A DNA stretch of 64,000 bases from Stomoxys calcitrans (taxonomy: Eukaryota; Arthropoda; Insecta; Diptera; Muscidae), in assembly GCF_963082655.1 (NCBI RefSeq), contig NC_081552.1, forward strand, positions 55,330,286-55,394,285. Direction: 5' to 3'. Made by a program: the position numbers and the translations under genes. Within the stretch, counting starts at the first letter, position 1, and each line of letters opens with the position of its first letter. Of this stretch, positions 33,658-45,563 are shown piece by piece. The notes below the pieces were generated by a model. That model was not told the origin of the DNA. It saw nothing but the letters and a program-made list of their open reading frames with translations, and ran no database searches.

Positions 33658-34631
33658 AGGGTATTATAACTTAGTGAAGGGAGATACCCCATTGATAAGT
33701 ATACCGATCGACTCAAAATCACTTTCTGATTCAACTTAGCTATGACCGTCTGTCCGTCTGTCCATATTAATTTGTGTGCGAAGTACAGGTCGCAGTTTTC
33801 ATCCGATCGTCTTAAAATTTGGTACAGGCATGTTTTTCGGCTTAGAGACAGATTTGGATATAGCTCCCATATATATTTTACTCCGATTTGCAGAAATAGT
33901 GCAATTAAATGGTTATTTGTCAACCGATTCTCTCGAAATTTGGCAAGAAGAATTTTCTTACTGGGGAATTTCATAGAAATCGGTTTAGATTTAGATATAG
34001 TTGCCATATATTTATATCGCCCGATTTTCACTTCTAGAGCCACTGCAAGCGCATTTATTGACCTATCTTGCCAAAACTTTGTACAACACTTTCCAAGACA
34101 ACTACTACAATATCTGAGAAGTTTGCTCCAAATCGCTTCAGATTTATATATAGCTCCCATATATACGTTCGTCCGATTTTGAGTAATATTGCATTTATTA
34201 ACCGACTCTATTGAAATTTGGTGGGATGTATTTTCTTATGACTCTTAATATTACTGATAGATAGATATTTGGATATATGGTCCCTGCAAGCGCATTTATT
34301 GACCAATCTTGCCATAATTTTGCACAATGCTTTCCTCGACGACTACCACAATATCTGAGAAGTTTGCTCGAAATCGGTTGAGAATTAGATATAGCTCCCA
34401 CAAATTTTTGGTAATATGCATTAATGTTGTCATTTGTCAACCTTAGTTATTACAGTTTGAACATATTTGCTCGAAATTTCGAAAGGGATTGTTTAATAAC
34501 CCATCTGAAAACATCCACCAAGTCCATTAAAATTGGTTCAGAATTTGATATAGCACTCACATTGTACTTATAGGGTAGGTGTAGGGTATTATAAAGTCGG
34601 CACCGCCCGACTTTTGCCCTTCCTTACTGGT
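33655..34631 (+). mobile_element. DINE-1-like element, subfamily C, full length
   Basis: The 5' block is ACAGGGTATTATAACTTAGT and the (GTCY) run is GTCTGTCCGTCTGTCCAT. Units with 'tagatatagctcccatatat' and 'cgcatttattgacc' follow. The 3' end has GTGTAGGGTATTATAAAGTC, the hairpin GTCGGCACCGCCCGAC and TTGCCCTTCCTTACTGG. This copy defines both ends of subfamily C. Confidence 0.78.
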
Positions 34632-34632
34632 T

Positions 34633-36475
34633 TCGCCATGGGAGAGGCACATGCCGGAGTGCCTTCTCCGCAAGCTTCTGGTCCGTGCCGGGATTAAAAA
34701 GAACCCTGGACCCTGGTTCTGTTCGGTTTGCTAGAACCGCCCGTAACCGGTGGATGGAGTGGATACATTTCCGATCTTGCTTTGGCCCCACATCACTACG
34801 GGAGTATAGTCATACTGAATATGTTGCCAGGTGCTATGCAAACATAGACAACAGTTGGGCACTAGCGTCGTCGTCGTCGCCTTCTGCGTCCTCGTCGTCG
34901 GACTATGTGACCCCTCGACATAAGTGGGTTACTATCTGGCCATAATCTTCTGGTTCTAGGGGACTTTCATGCGCACCATATTTCATGGCATTCTCTCCTA
35001 GGTAACGACCAGCGTGGCATGGCTTTGTGGAACAGATTGAAGGCTCCTTCCATTGCATCCCCTGATTTCCTGAGTGACGTATCCTGGCAAGCCGTCATCT
35101 CTTTGGAGTCAGACCACCTCCCCTTAATTCTCACTATCGACCGACCACCCGACTTCATAACCTCTGAGCACCGGACGTTTATTAATTATAAGAAGGTCGA
35201 TTGGACTGGCTTCAGAGAGTATACCAATCGCCGCTTCAGTTCACTGCCACTCCCCTCTGATGTGCTTGTGGCCGAGAGGAAATTCCGAGACATCATTAAC
35301 GCAGCAACCGCTCGCTTTATACCAGCCGGTCGAATACCCCAAGTGCGACCCAATTTCCCGGCGCAAGCAGTGGTACTCGCAGACGAGCATGATGGGATTC
35401 GTGCTATGGACCCCGCTAACCCCAGAATCAGCGAGCTGAATCTGGAAATAAACAGGGTAGTCAACGAACATAAGCGGAATTTGTGGCTGGAACACTTGGA
35501 GCAATGTAACTTAGGCACCGGTGTAGGCAAACTGTGGGCCACTCTTAAGTCACTTTCGAACCCCATTAGACGGGATGACAGGACCTCAATCACTTATGGC
35601 GACGTAACCGTGACTGATCCGAAGAGATGCGCTAGGTTATTCAACCGTCAATTTATTGTGAATCCCGAGAGTGACAGGGCAAGGTATTCATCGTATCCAA
35701 ATCGATGGACAGCCATCACAATTTACCGTGGGCGAAGTTGCGAATATCATCCAAATTATCTCAGGCGGTGGGCCCCGACTCTACATTGATGCTGAAGAAT
35801 CTGGATTCACCTGGAGTTGAGTACCTTATCATTGTCCTCAACCTGTCATTGAACACTCTTATAGTTCCCGATGTCTGGAAAATGGGCAGAGTGATCCCGC
35901 TACTGGAAAAGACCCGAGTTTGGGGGAATCGTACAGACCGATCTCCCTTCTCTCACCAGTGGCAAAGACGCTTGAGGCATTACTCCTCCCGAGCCTCGTA
36001 AAAGAATTTCCATTCGCCTAGCATCAACATGGATTTCGGAGACTGCACAGCACAACAACAGCTTTGCATGCCATCACCGCACACATTTGCCGTGGCTTCA
36101 ATCAGCCCAGGCCATGTGATAGGACGGTCCTCGTGGCACTGGACCTATCGAAGACATTCGACACGGTCAGCCATGCCACACTATTTGAGAACATCGCCAA
36201 CACGTCCCTACAGCCAGGCGTAGAGTGAACTAGGGAGTTCCCCAAGATGGGGTGATCCCTCCGGCACTCCCCTCCAGACGGCATGGAGATCGTATCATAT
36301 GCGGATGGTTGTACGATCATGGCATCAGTCCCCCACCCATTGTTGACATCTGCGATAGGTTAAACGTGTACCTCAACGAACTTGCCTCATATTTCGCTGC
36401 AAGAAATCTGAAGATATCTGCCACCAAATCTTCAGCCACATTGTTCACTACAAATACGAGTGAGGTGAATGTCGA
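34633..36475 (+). pseudogene. Jockey-clade retroposon, degenerate (endonuclease end to RT)
   Basis: The endonuclease C-terminus is visible as SPDFLSDVSWQAVISLESDH followed by LPLILTIDRPPDF. The longest open piece is 35019-35789. It covers the linker (FIPAGRIPQVRPNFPA, LEHLEQCNLGTGVGKLWATL) up to the start of the RT. After frameshifts come KNLDSPGVEYL, GRVIPLLEKT, the HGFR-like region near 36027 and VLVALDLSKTFDTV. The catalytic box reads SYADGCTIMAS, so the second Asp of YADD is Gly. The last readable piece is KSSATLFTT. It is dead, 5'-truncated and 3'-truncated. Confidence 0.8.
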
Positions 36476-37110
36476 GTCCGTCTGTCGAAATCACGATAGC
36501 GTTCGAACGCGTAAAGCTAGCCGCTTGAAATTTTGCACAGATATTTAATATTGATGTAGGTCGTTGGGGATAGCAAATGGGCCATATCGGTTCAGATTTG
36601 GATATAGCTACCATATAAACCGATCTCCCATTTGACTTCTTGAGCCCTTATAAGCCGATCAACTGTGCCAAGTACGGTCCAAATCGGTATATAACCTGAC
36701 ATTGCTCCCATATAAACCGATCTTCTGATTTGACTTCTTGATCCCCTGGAAGACTAAATCTTTGTCCGATTTGAAATTTAGCATGGGATATTCTGTTACG
36801 ACTTCCAACAACTGTGCCAAATACGGTCCAAATCGGTCAGGAACCTGATATAGCTTCTATATAAACCGATCTCCCGATTTGACTTATTGAGCCCTTGGAA
36901 GCCTCAGTTTTCATCCGATTTGATTGAAATTTTGCACATAGTGTTCTGTTATGACTTCCAATGACTATTCCAAGTACAGTTTAAATCGGTCCGTAAACTG
37001 ATGTAGCTCCCGTTTAAACCGATCCCCCGATTTGATTTCTTGAGCCCCTGGAAGGCGCAATTTTTGTCCGATTTGGCTGAACATAGTGTTCTGTTATGAC
37101 TGTTAAGTGG
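36476..37110 (+). mobile_element. DINE-1-like element, subfamily A, both tips missing
   Basis: It starts at GTCCGTCTGTCGAAATCACG, has three to four A units, and fades out at TTCTGTTATGACTGTTAAGT without the 3' hairpin. The Jockey copy upstream ends exactly where it begins. 37111-37189 is unrecognised. Confidence 0.65.
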
Positions 37111-37189
37111 TGATAATGAGGATATTGATTAGGATGTTGATACTTTTAATTATTTCTCTGCTGCTACTAGTAATTCTTCAGGTGACCAT

Positions 37190-37265
37190 TTAATACCCAC
37201 CACCATAGGAAGGGGGTATACTAATCTAGTTATTCCGTTTGTAACACTTCGAAATATTGGTCGAA
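37190..37265 (+). mobile_element. DINE-1-like 5' block fragment, subfamily A
   Basis: TTAATACCCACCACCATAGG to CACTTCGAAATATTGGTCGA is present. It is cut by the family E element that follows. Confidence 0.6.
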
Positions 37266-38220
37266 GACTCTATCTATATATATAAAAATTAATTTGTGTT
37301 TGTTTGTTTGTAAATTTGTTCCGTATAGACTCAAAAACGGCTGAACCGATTTCTTTCAAATTTTAACAGATTGTGAGGAACGATCCGAAAGGAGTAATTG
37401 GCTATAAATTTTTTTGATATCGGGGCGGTCGGGCTCCCCGCCCCGACCCCAAAACCCCCTAAAATGGGTTTATTGGACGATAATGACAATATGGGACTCA
37501 AATGAAAGGTATTCGGGAGTAGATTACGAAAATGGTCAGGAAGAAGGAAAAGGTTTTTTAGTATGTTGATATTGGAAGGGGCGGTCCCTCCCCCGTTACC
37601 CCAGAAACACCACCTTAATTCAAAATTAGACCGATGGGACAATATGGGTATCAAATGAAAGGTATTGGGGAGTAGAATACAAATATGGTATTAAAAATTG
37701 GGATGAAGTATGCGAGGGGTCGTCTAACCCCAAAAACTCCCCCAAACAAACGTATTGGACGTAAATATCAATATGGGATTACAATGAAAGGTATTCGGGA
37801 CTAGACTACGAATATGACATAAAAAATGAGCTCCAAGTAATTAGGGGTCGCCCCACCCACAAATGGGAATATAATTCGATCCTAGCTAAATGAGCCTCAA
37901 ATTAAAGGCATTTGGTAGTAGATTACGAATATGACATTAAACTTTGTGTCCAGGAATCTAGATGGTGCTTTACCTCCTCATTAAAACAATGGGGGATCAA
38001 GTGATAGATAGTTTTAAGTGGAGTGCGTCATTTAAATTTGTGCTCAAGTGGCAGATGGAGTGAGGCGTCCCCACCCAACGGCTGCATACACCAATTATGA
38101 CAATATGGGGTTAAATTCAAAATATAAGTTTGTGTACTGCGAATATGATACCTTTATTCTGCTCATAAATCTAGCGGACCACCTCACCTCAAAACAGTTG
38201 ATCAATTAAAACAGGACAAA
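37266..38220 (-). mobile_element. Family E element, one end present
   Basis: The left end (TTAATTTGTGTTTGTTTGTT, CAAAAACGGCTGAACCGATT) is the inverse of the right end of the copy at 55058-57150. Modules with 'caatatgggactcaaatgaaaggtattcggg' and 'ccccaaaaccccct' follow on this orientation. The CTAGCTGACCC head is not found. Confidence 0.55.
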
Positions 38221-38848
38221 CTAACAGGTGGCCGCCATTTTTAGCTCATCGACAAGGAGCCATCTTTTCCTAGACAAGTCCAAACAACGTGCTGCTGGGC
38301 AATACCTTCATGTTCACAAGTTTTACAGGGTTAAATTACTTAGAACTGTCGCCACCGCACCTAATATAAAGACCGGCAAATTAGTTCTCTACCACTTAGA
38401 ATCGTTTAATCGTTTAATTTGATTTGATTTAAACGGGTAGCCATATATTCAGTTATATACAGCTACCACATCATGATCAATATTGTAGGCGCTAAGCTGC
38501 TCCTAGCGAGTAGCAGCAAGGAAATCTATAGACTCATAACATATGTTCAAAAAAACTCTAACAGATGGGAGAAATGTTAAATTCTCACTCGTATATATGT
38601 AATTGCGCAAGCATCCGGGGCGACATGGAACGGAGAACTATGAAGTTATTTTATTAGCATTTTGGGTATTAAAGTCTAAACCTTTCCCTTATCGATGGCA
38701 GTACTAACATTTAAATAAGCGCCGTATATTCTGTTTGTAAATGGAATGGAGACGCCACCACGAACAGAGAGAGGGCAGAGTGGTAAAAATTGATCATGCA
38801 GCATTTATCTTTGTTATGGCAATATATCGGTCCGTAAAATAAAGAAAA
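38221..38848. other. No recognisable feature
   Basis: A 64-codon ORF at 38228-38422 has no recognisable domain. The rest is non-coding by eye. Confidence 0.45.
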
Positions 38849-40217
38849 ACAAGTAAAAAGGCGCTAAGTTCGGCCGTGCCGAACTTTGGAAACCCACCAC
38901 CTCAGGTATGTATGTAAATCACCTTTCATCAAAACCCTATGAAAATAGCATACCTTATGTCCCATAGCTGTTATAACGAAATATGTTCCGATTTGTACCA
39001 AATACATATAAGTACAAGCCATTGTTCAACTGTGTATAACAAAATATTGGTCTTTTTAGTAGCTATATATAAAAATAAACCGATCTGAACCATATGCAAC
39101 ATAGATGTCGAAAAGCCTAATATAAGTCACTGTTTCAAATTTCAGTGATATCGGATTATAAATGCGCTTTTTTGGGGTTAAGACTTTAAATCGAGATATC
39201 GGTCTATATGGCAGCTATATGCAAATCTTGATCGATCAAGACCAAATTACAGAAATATGTGGAGGGGCCTAACTAACTCTCTGTCCCAAATTTCGGCAAC
39301 ATCGGACAATAAATGCGTTTTATGGGCCCAAAACATTACATCGAGAGATCGGTCTATATGGCAGCTATATCCAAATCTGGACCGATCTGAGCCAAATTGA
39401 AGAAAGATGTTGAAGGGCCTAACACATCTTACTGTCCCAAATTTCGGCGACATAGGACAATAAATGCGCCTTTTATGGCCCCAAAACCTAAAACCAAGAG
39501 ATCGGTCTACATGGCAGCTATATCCAAATCTGGACCGATCTGTTCCGTATTGCAGAAGTATGTCAAGGGTCTTAACGGGTCGAAAGTTTCGGCGACATCG
39601 GACAATAAATGCGCCTTTTATGGGTCAAAAACCTTAAATCGAGGGAGCGGTCTATATGGCAGCTATATCCAAACCTGGTCCGATTAAAGCCAAATTGAAG
39701 AAAGATGTTGAAGAGCCTAAGACAACTAATTATCCCAAATTTTAGCAAAATCGGATAATAAATGTGGCTTTTATGGGCTTAAGACCCTAAATCGGGGGAT
39801 CGGTCTATATTGCAGCTATAACCAAATCTGGACCGATCCGGGCCAAATTGACGAAGAATATCGAAGGGACTAACGCAACTCACTGTCCCAAATTTCAGCA
39901 AAATCGGATAATAAATGTGGCTTTTATGGGCCTAAGACCCTAAATCGGCAGATCGGTCTATATGGGGGATATATCAAGATATAGGCCGATATAGCCCATC
40001 TTCGAACTTGATCTGCTTATGGACAAAAAAAGAATCTATGCAAAGTTTTAGCTCAATGTTTCTATTTTTAAAGACTGTAGGGTGATTTCAACCGACAGAC
40101 GGACAGATGGACGGACATGTCTAGATCGTCTTTGATTTAGGTCGGAAATGGATAATTCGATGTGTTGCAAACGGAATGACAAAATGAATATACCCCCATC
40201 CTTCGGTGGTGGGTAAA
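38849..40217 (-). mobile_element. DINE-1-like element, subfamily B, full length
   Basis: The head ACAAGTAAAAAGGCGCTAAG with GTTCGGCCGTGCCGAAC is at 38849-38885. About seven B units follow. Then come ACAGACGGACAGATGGACGG and the 5' block CATCCTTCGGTGGTGGGTA at 40198-40216. It is the longest complete copy here at about 1.37 kb. Confidence 0.85.
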
Positions 40218-40624
40218 ATAAAGCATAGGAATTTCGTTGCGGTTGTTTTTGCTGTATTATTTTTTAAATTTCCCACCCTAAGACGGGCCTTAACAATAAG
40301 TGTTCCAGGTAGTTTAAGTGGCTATCTTTGCCATAGATAAAAATTTATTTAGTAGAGTGCGGATATCCAAGTTTGTGCTAAACTGTTAGACGGGAAGGCT
40401 CAACGAACGTACACAGAATATGAGCTATTGGAGAGTAGGTTACGTTACAGAAGTGACATTTTTGTGCGTATTGAAAGCGAAAGCTCAGTGGATCGGGTTT
40501 GATTGAAAATTTAGCTCAAAGATACGAAGCCTCCTATTGCCATTTTGCCTCTCGATTTGTTCGTCAAGTCATTGAAACAGCTGATTTTATAAAGGGAAAA
40601 AGCTTCGCGAACGAATCGCGTGAC
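40218..40624. other. No recognisable feature
   Basis: Non-coding sequence between two complete DINE-1-like copies. I recognise nothing. Confidence 0.45.
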
Positions 40625-41486
40625 AACAAGTAAAGTGTGAAAAGTTCGGCCACACCGAATTTTACACACCCATTTGTCATACATCTCATTTGTCTTTTTT
40701 TGCCCGATGTCTCTTTGTAGGCAAACAAAGTATAATGGATAAAAATTGCAAAGCTATTGGAGCTATTTCAGGTTATCGACCGATTCGGGCTATGTGTGGT
40801 TTAGCTGTTGGAGACCATTGAAAATGTCAGCCAAAATTTGATAAGAATTGAGCCCTATAGTGGCTTAAGAATTAAAATCGGGAAATCGGTTCAGATGGGA
40901 GCTATATCAGGTTATTGACCCATTGAGACCATATATGACACGTATGTGGAGGAATATGTGTGTTCATAGGAGGAGTCGTTTAAATAATGTTTAGCTAAAT
41001 TGCATAAGAATTGCGCCCTCTAGAGGCTCAAAGAGTCAAATTAGGAGATGGGTTAATACGGGAGCTATATCAAGTTTTAAACATGTTTGAACCATACTTA
41101 GCACAGATGTTGGAGGTCATAACAAAATATTTTATACAAAATTTGAGACAAATCGGATAAATCGGCGTTTAGGGGCTCAAGAAGTCAAGATCCAAAATCG
41201 GTTTATATGGCAGCTATATCGAAACATAGACCAATATGAGCAATTTAAAATCCCAACTAACCTACACTAATAATAAATATTTGTGCAAAATTTCATGCGT
41301 CTAGCTTTATCCCTTCGAAAGTTTGCGTGCTTTCGACAAATGGACGGACCGACATGTCTAAATCGACCTAGAATGTCAAGACGATCAAAAATATATTGTA
41401 TATAAATACTTTGTTGGGTCTCAAATGAATATTTCGATGCTTTACAAACGGAATGTCGAAATAAGTTAATGATGGAGAGAATAAAA
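40625..41486 (-). mobile_element. DINE-1-like element, subfamily A, diverged ends
   Basis: The head is ACAAGTAAAGTGTGAAAAG with an imperfect hairpin GTTCGGCCACACCGAA. Four A units follow, then TGGACGGACCGACATGTCTA and a decayed 5' block (GATGGAGAGAATAAAA at 41468-41483). Confidence 0.7.
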
Positions 41487-41599
41487 AGAAAAAACTAATT
41501 TAGTGATTTAGGTCGTAAGTTTTTGTACTGAAATCTCAAACGGATAATGGTTATTGTCGCAACTATTATCAAAGAAATATCCAGTGCTCAAAATTTTTT

Positions 41600-43922
41600 T
41601 CTGATATTTTTGGCAAGGGTAAGCCGAAGATGCTTACCCCCTAGTGTTTGCTTACCAAGAGAATTTGGGTCTTCAAGGCAGTGGAGCTCGATACTCATAG
41701 TTTTTAGGGCTCATACCCCAAACCGGACATATTTGCTTGCTTTTGCAATGAGAGATTTAAATTAATGGTACTTGAGATTAGAAAATGAATTCGATGTCCG
41801 ATTTTGAGGCCAATGCCAATAAGGGGTTCAAATAAATGATATATAGATATTTGAGAATAGAGCACGTTACTGATATGTTTTCAAGGCTTAGTGTTTGGGG
41901 GACCACCCCACTCCCCAAAACACCCCAAAATCGGGCATATTTACCGACCATGTCAATGTGGGGCTTAAACGAATGGTATTGGGGGGCAAAGCAAGAATTG
42001 ATACCCACTTTCGGGACCAATTTTCTGGGGGTCAACCCCTTTTCCAAAATACCCCACAAACAGCAATTGTTTTACTGACCATCACAATATGGGGCTCAAA
42101 TAAAGGTATTTGGGAGCAGAATATGAATTTGATATCCAAATGTAGGACCATGTATTTAGGGCATCACCCCTTTCCCAAAACATCCCCCAAAGGGTTAACA
42201 TTTTACGACCAAGCCAATATGTTGCTCAAATGAAAGGTATTTGAGATTAGAAAACGAATTTGATAACCAATATTGGGCCATGTGTTTGGGGGACGCCTCA
42301 TCCTGTAAACTCCCCTTAAACCAAAGGCAATTTGGGGTTTAAATAGATAGTATTTGGGAGTAGAGCACGATGCTGATATTTTTTTCAGGTTAAGTGTCTG
42401 GCCTAACACAACTCACTGTCCCAAATTTCCTCACCCCTAAATTGAACATAATTGGAGAAAATTTTCCAACCATGGCAATATGGCGCTCAAATGAAAGGTA
42501 TTTGGGTGTGGTGCACGAAATTCGTACCCACTTTTGGGACCATGGGGGGGTCCACACCACCCCCTTAACCTGCGAACCACCACTCTGGTGGTCCTTCCCA
42601 GTATCCATATAGAAGCGTTTTCAGAATGGGGTACATCTAACATCCAAACTTAAATGACCTTTAACCCTCTGAGCGAATTCATACACCAATATAGATCATA
42701 TGGGATCCAGATAAGCCATTTATATTGTTATACTGTTTCATTAAAAGCTCTTTTATTGTCAACAAGTAAAAAGGCGTTAAGTTCGGCCGGGCCGAACTTT
42801 GGATACCCACCACCTCGGGTATATATGTAAACCACCTTTCATCAAAATCCAGTGAAAATTGCATACCTTATGTCCCATAGCAGTTACATCGAAATATGAT
42901 CCTATTTGGACTAATATTTATAAGTACAAGTCAATGTTCAATTATGTATAACAAAATATTGGTCTTTTTAATAGCTATATTTAAAAATAAACCGATCTGA
43001 ACCATATACGACACAGATGTCGAAAAGCCTAACATAAGTCAATGTGTCAAAATTCAGTTAAATCGGATTATAAATGCGCCTTTTTGGGGCCAAGACTTTA
43101 AATTGAGATATCGGTCTATAAGGCAGCTATATGCAAATCTTGATCGATCTAGACCAAATTGCAGAAATATGTGGGGGGGCTTAACTTAACTCTCTGTTCC
43201 AAATTTCGGCATTGCCATACAATAAATGCGCCTTTTATGGGCCCAAAATATTAAATGGAGAGATCGGTCTATATGACAGCTATATCCAAATCTGGACCGA
43301 TCTGAGCCAAATTGACGAAGGATGTCGAAGGGCCTAACGCAACTCATTGTCCAAAATTTCAGCAAAATCGGATAATAAATGTGGCTTTTATGGGCCTAAG
43401 ACCCTAAATCGGCGGATCGGTCTATATGGCAGCTTTATCCAAATCTAGATCGATTTGGGCCAAATTGACGAAGGATGTCGAAGGGCCTAACACAACTCAC
43501 TGTCCAAAATTTTAGCAAAATCGGATAATAAATGTGGCTTTTATTGGCCTAAAACCCTATATCGGCGGATCGGTCTATATGGGGGCTATATCAAGATATA
43601 GTCCGTTATAGCCCATCTTCGAACCTGCTTATGGACACAAAAAGAATCTGTGCGAAGTTTCAGCTCAATATCTGTATTTTTAAAGGCTGTAGCGTGATTC
43701 CAACAGACAGACGGACGGACATGTCTAGATCGTTTTAGATTTTTGCGCTGATCAAGAATATATATATACTTTAACGGAAATGGATATTTTAATGTGTTGC
43801 AAACGGAATGACAAAATGAATATACGCCCATCCTTCGGTGGTGGGTATAAAAATAAATATTCAAAGGATAATTTTGTTCCATATAAAGTAAAAGAAGGCG
43901 CAGCGGAGCGGGCCCGGTTCGG
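41600..43922 (-). mobile_element. Family E half element, split by a DINE-1-like copy
   Basis: The reversed modules (GGGGCTTAAACGAATGGTAT, CTCCCCAAAACACCCCAAAA) match the right arm of the 15117-17514 foldback. The inner end continues to ATTAAAAGCTCTTTTATTG at 42731-42759. It resumes at 43853 with AATAAATATTCAAAGG and ends at GAAGGCGCAGCGGAGCGGGC and GGCTAG (43917-43922). The left arm is missing. Around 42393-42430 about 35 bases of subfamily B unit (CCTAACACAACTCACTGTCC) sit inside a module. Confidence 0.65.
42760..43852 (-). mobile_element. DINE-1-like element, subfamily B, full length, nested in E
   Basis: The head ACAAGTAAAAAGGCGTTAAG with the perfect hairpin GTTCGGCCGGGCCGAAC is at 42762-42796. 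Five to six B units follow, then ACAGACAGACGGACGGACAT and CATCCTTCGGTGGTGGGTAT at 43830-43849. The host E sequence continues on both sides, so this insertion is younger than the E copy. Confidence 0.85.
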
Positions 43923-44497
43923 CTAGTAAAGTATATATATTCTTGATCGTCTCGAAATTTTGAGTCGATCTAGCCATGTCCGTCCGTCTGTCGAAATTAC
44001 GATTGGTAGAACGCGTAAAGCTAGCCGTTTGAAATTTTGCATAGATACTTAATATTGATGTAGGTCGTTGGGGATAGCAAATGGGCCATATCGGTTCAGA
44101 TTTGGATCCGATTTGGCTAAAATTTGAAACAAAGGCTTAGGTTATGACTTCCAATACCCATGCCAGGTATGATTAGAATGGGTCTATAAACAGATATAGC
44201 CCCCAAAAAACCGATCCCCCGATTTGACTTCTTAAGCTTTTAGAAGCCTCAATGTTCATCCGATATGGCTGAAATTTGGTCAAAACCCTGTTGGAAGTCG
44301 TACAACATCCATGGAAGTCGTACAACATCCGAATCGGTCAGTATGGTAATATAGCGCCCCCTCCAAGTACTGATATGACTTCTTGAGACCAAATTAATTC
44401 AAATACAAACTCAGTTAATAAGGGAAAATTTTAAGCGGAATCCATGGTTGCGTGTGTTCACAATACGGCCCGGCCGAACTTAGCACTCTTGCACTTG
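43923..44497 (+). mobile_element. DINE-1-like element, subfamily A, 5' tip missing
   Basis: It starts at AAAGTATATATATTCTTGAT, directly after the E end, and finishes with ATACGGCCCGGCCGAAC and CACTTG at 44463-44497. Confidence 0.7.
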
Positions 44498-45366
44498 TTA
44501 TATCCTACACCATAGGATGGAGGTATACTAACTTCGCTATTCCGTTTGTAACACCTCGAAATATTGATTTTAGTTATGGGGTCTAAGATCAATATTTCGA
44601 GGTGTTATTATATATAGTAAGTATATATATTTTTGATCGTTTAGATATTTTAAGTCGATCTATCCCTATCTGTGCGTCTGTCTGTGGAAAGCACGCTAAC
44701 TTTCGAAGAAGTAAAGCTATGTTCTTGAAATTTTGCAGATTTTTTATTAGTGCAGGTCGGTTGAGATTGTAAATGGGGCAAATCGATCCATGTTTAGGTA
44801 TAGCTGTCATATAAACCGATATCGGATCTTGACTGCTTGAGTCCCTAGAGGGCGCAATTCTTTTCCGATTTGACTGAAAGTTTGCAACAAGTGTTTCATT
44901 TTGACTTTCAATATCTCTGTCAAGTATGGTCCAAATCTTCTTATAACCAGATATAGCTCCCATATAAACCGATCGCGGATCTTGACGTCTTGAGCTTCTA
45001 GAGGGCCCAATTATTATCCAATTTAGCTGAAATTTAGCATGAAGTGTCTTGTTTTGACTATCACCAACTGCGCCAAATTGCCCAAATAGGTTCACTGATA
45101 TAAACATGAACCGATTTGGCCCATTTACAATCCCAACCGACCTGCACTAATATGAAGTATTTATAAAAAATTCAAGCAGCTACTCTTTCCTTCTAAAGTT
45201 AGCGTGCTTTCGATAGACAGGCAGACGGCAGACGGACAGACGCACGGACATGGCTAAATCGACTGAGATTGTCAAGACAATTAAGAATTGTTAGGATTCA
45301 GATCAATATTTCCATGGAATGACAAAATTAGGATACCCCCATCCTATGGTGGAGGGTATAACAACA
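44498..45366. mobile_element. DINE-1-like inverted dimer, subfamily A, two 5' ends outward
   Basis: The left 5' block (TTATATCCTACACCATAGGA) is at 44498 on the + strand, and three units run to about 45085. From 45090 the sequence is the 5' half of a minus-strand copy (CCGACCTGCACTAATATGAA, ACGGACATGGCTAAATCGAC) ending in CATCCTATGGTGGAGGGTAT at 45340-45359. There is no 3' hairpin between them. A perfect 19-bp inverted repeat (44550-44568 with 44588-44606) lies in the left 5' block. Confidence 0.65.
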
Positions 45367-45563
45367 TTAAAAGCTATATAGACCGATCTGGCGATTAAGG
45401 GTCTGAAACCAATAAAAGCTGCATTTATTATCCGATTTCGCTGAAATTTGAAGCAGTGACTTGTATTAAGTCGCCTAATATCCAACTTAAATATGGTTCA
45501 GATCGGTCTATATTTAGATATAGCTGCCATATAGACCGATCTGCCGATAAAGGGTCTGAAGCC

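Noticed and set aside
35186..35593. 135-codon minus-strand ORF inside the Jockey copy
   Set aside because: It is a shadow of the plus-strand linker/RT frame, which carries recognisable motifs.
38228..38422. 64-residue ORF with an ordered-looking sequence
   Set aside because: No domain, no splice or promoter context, and no second line of evidence.
44550..44606. Hairpin as a possible microRNA precursor
   Set aside because: It lies in a DINE-1-like 5' block and is explained by a duplicated inverted piece of that block.
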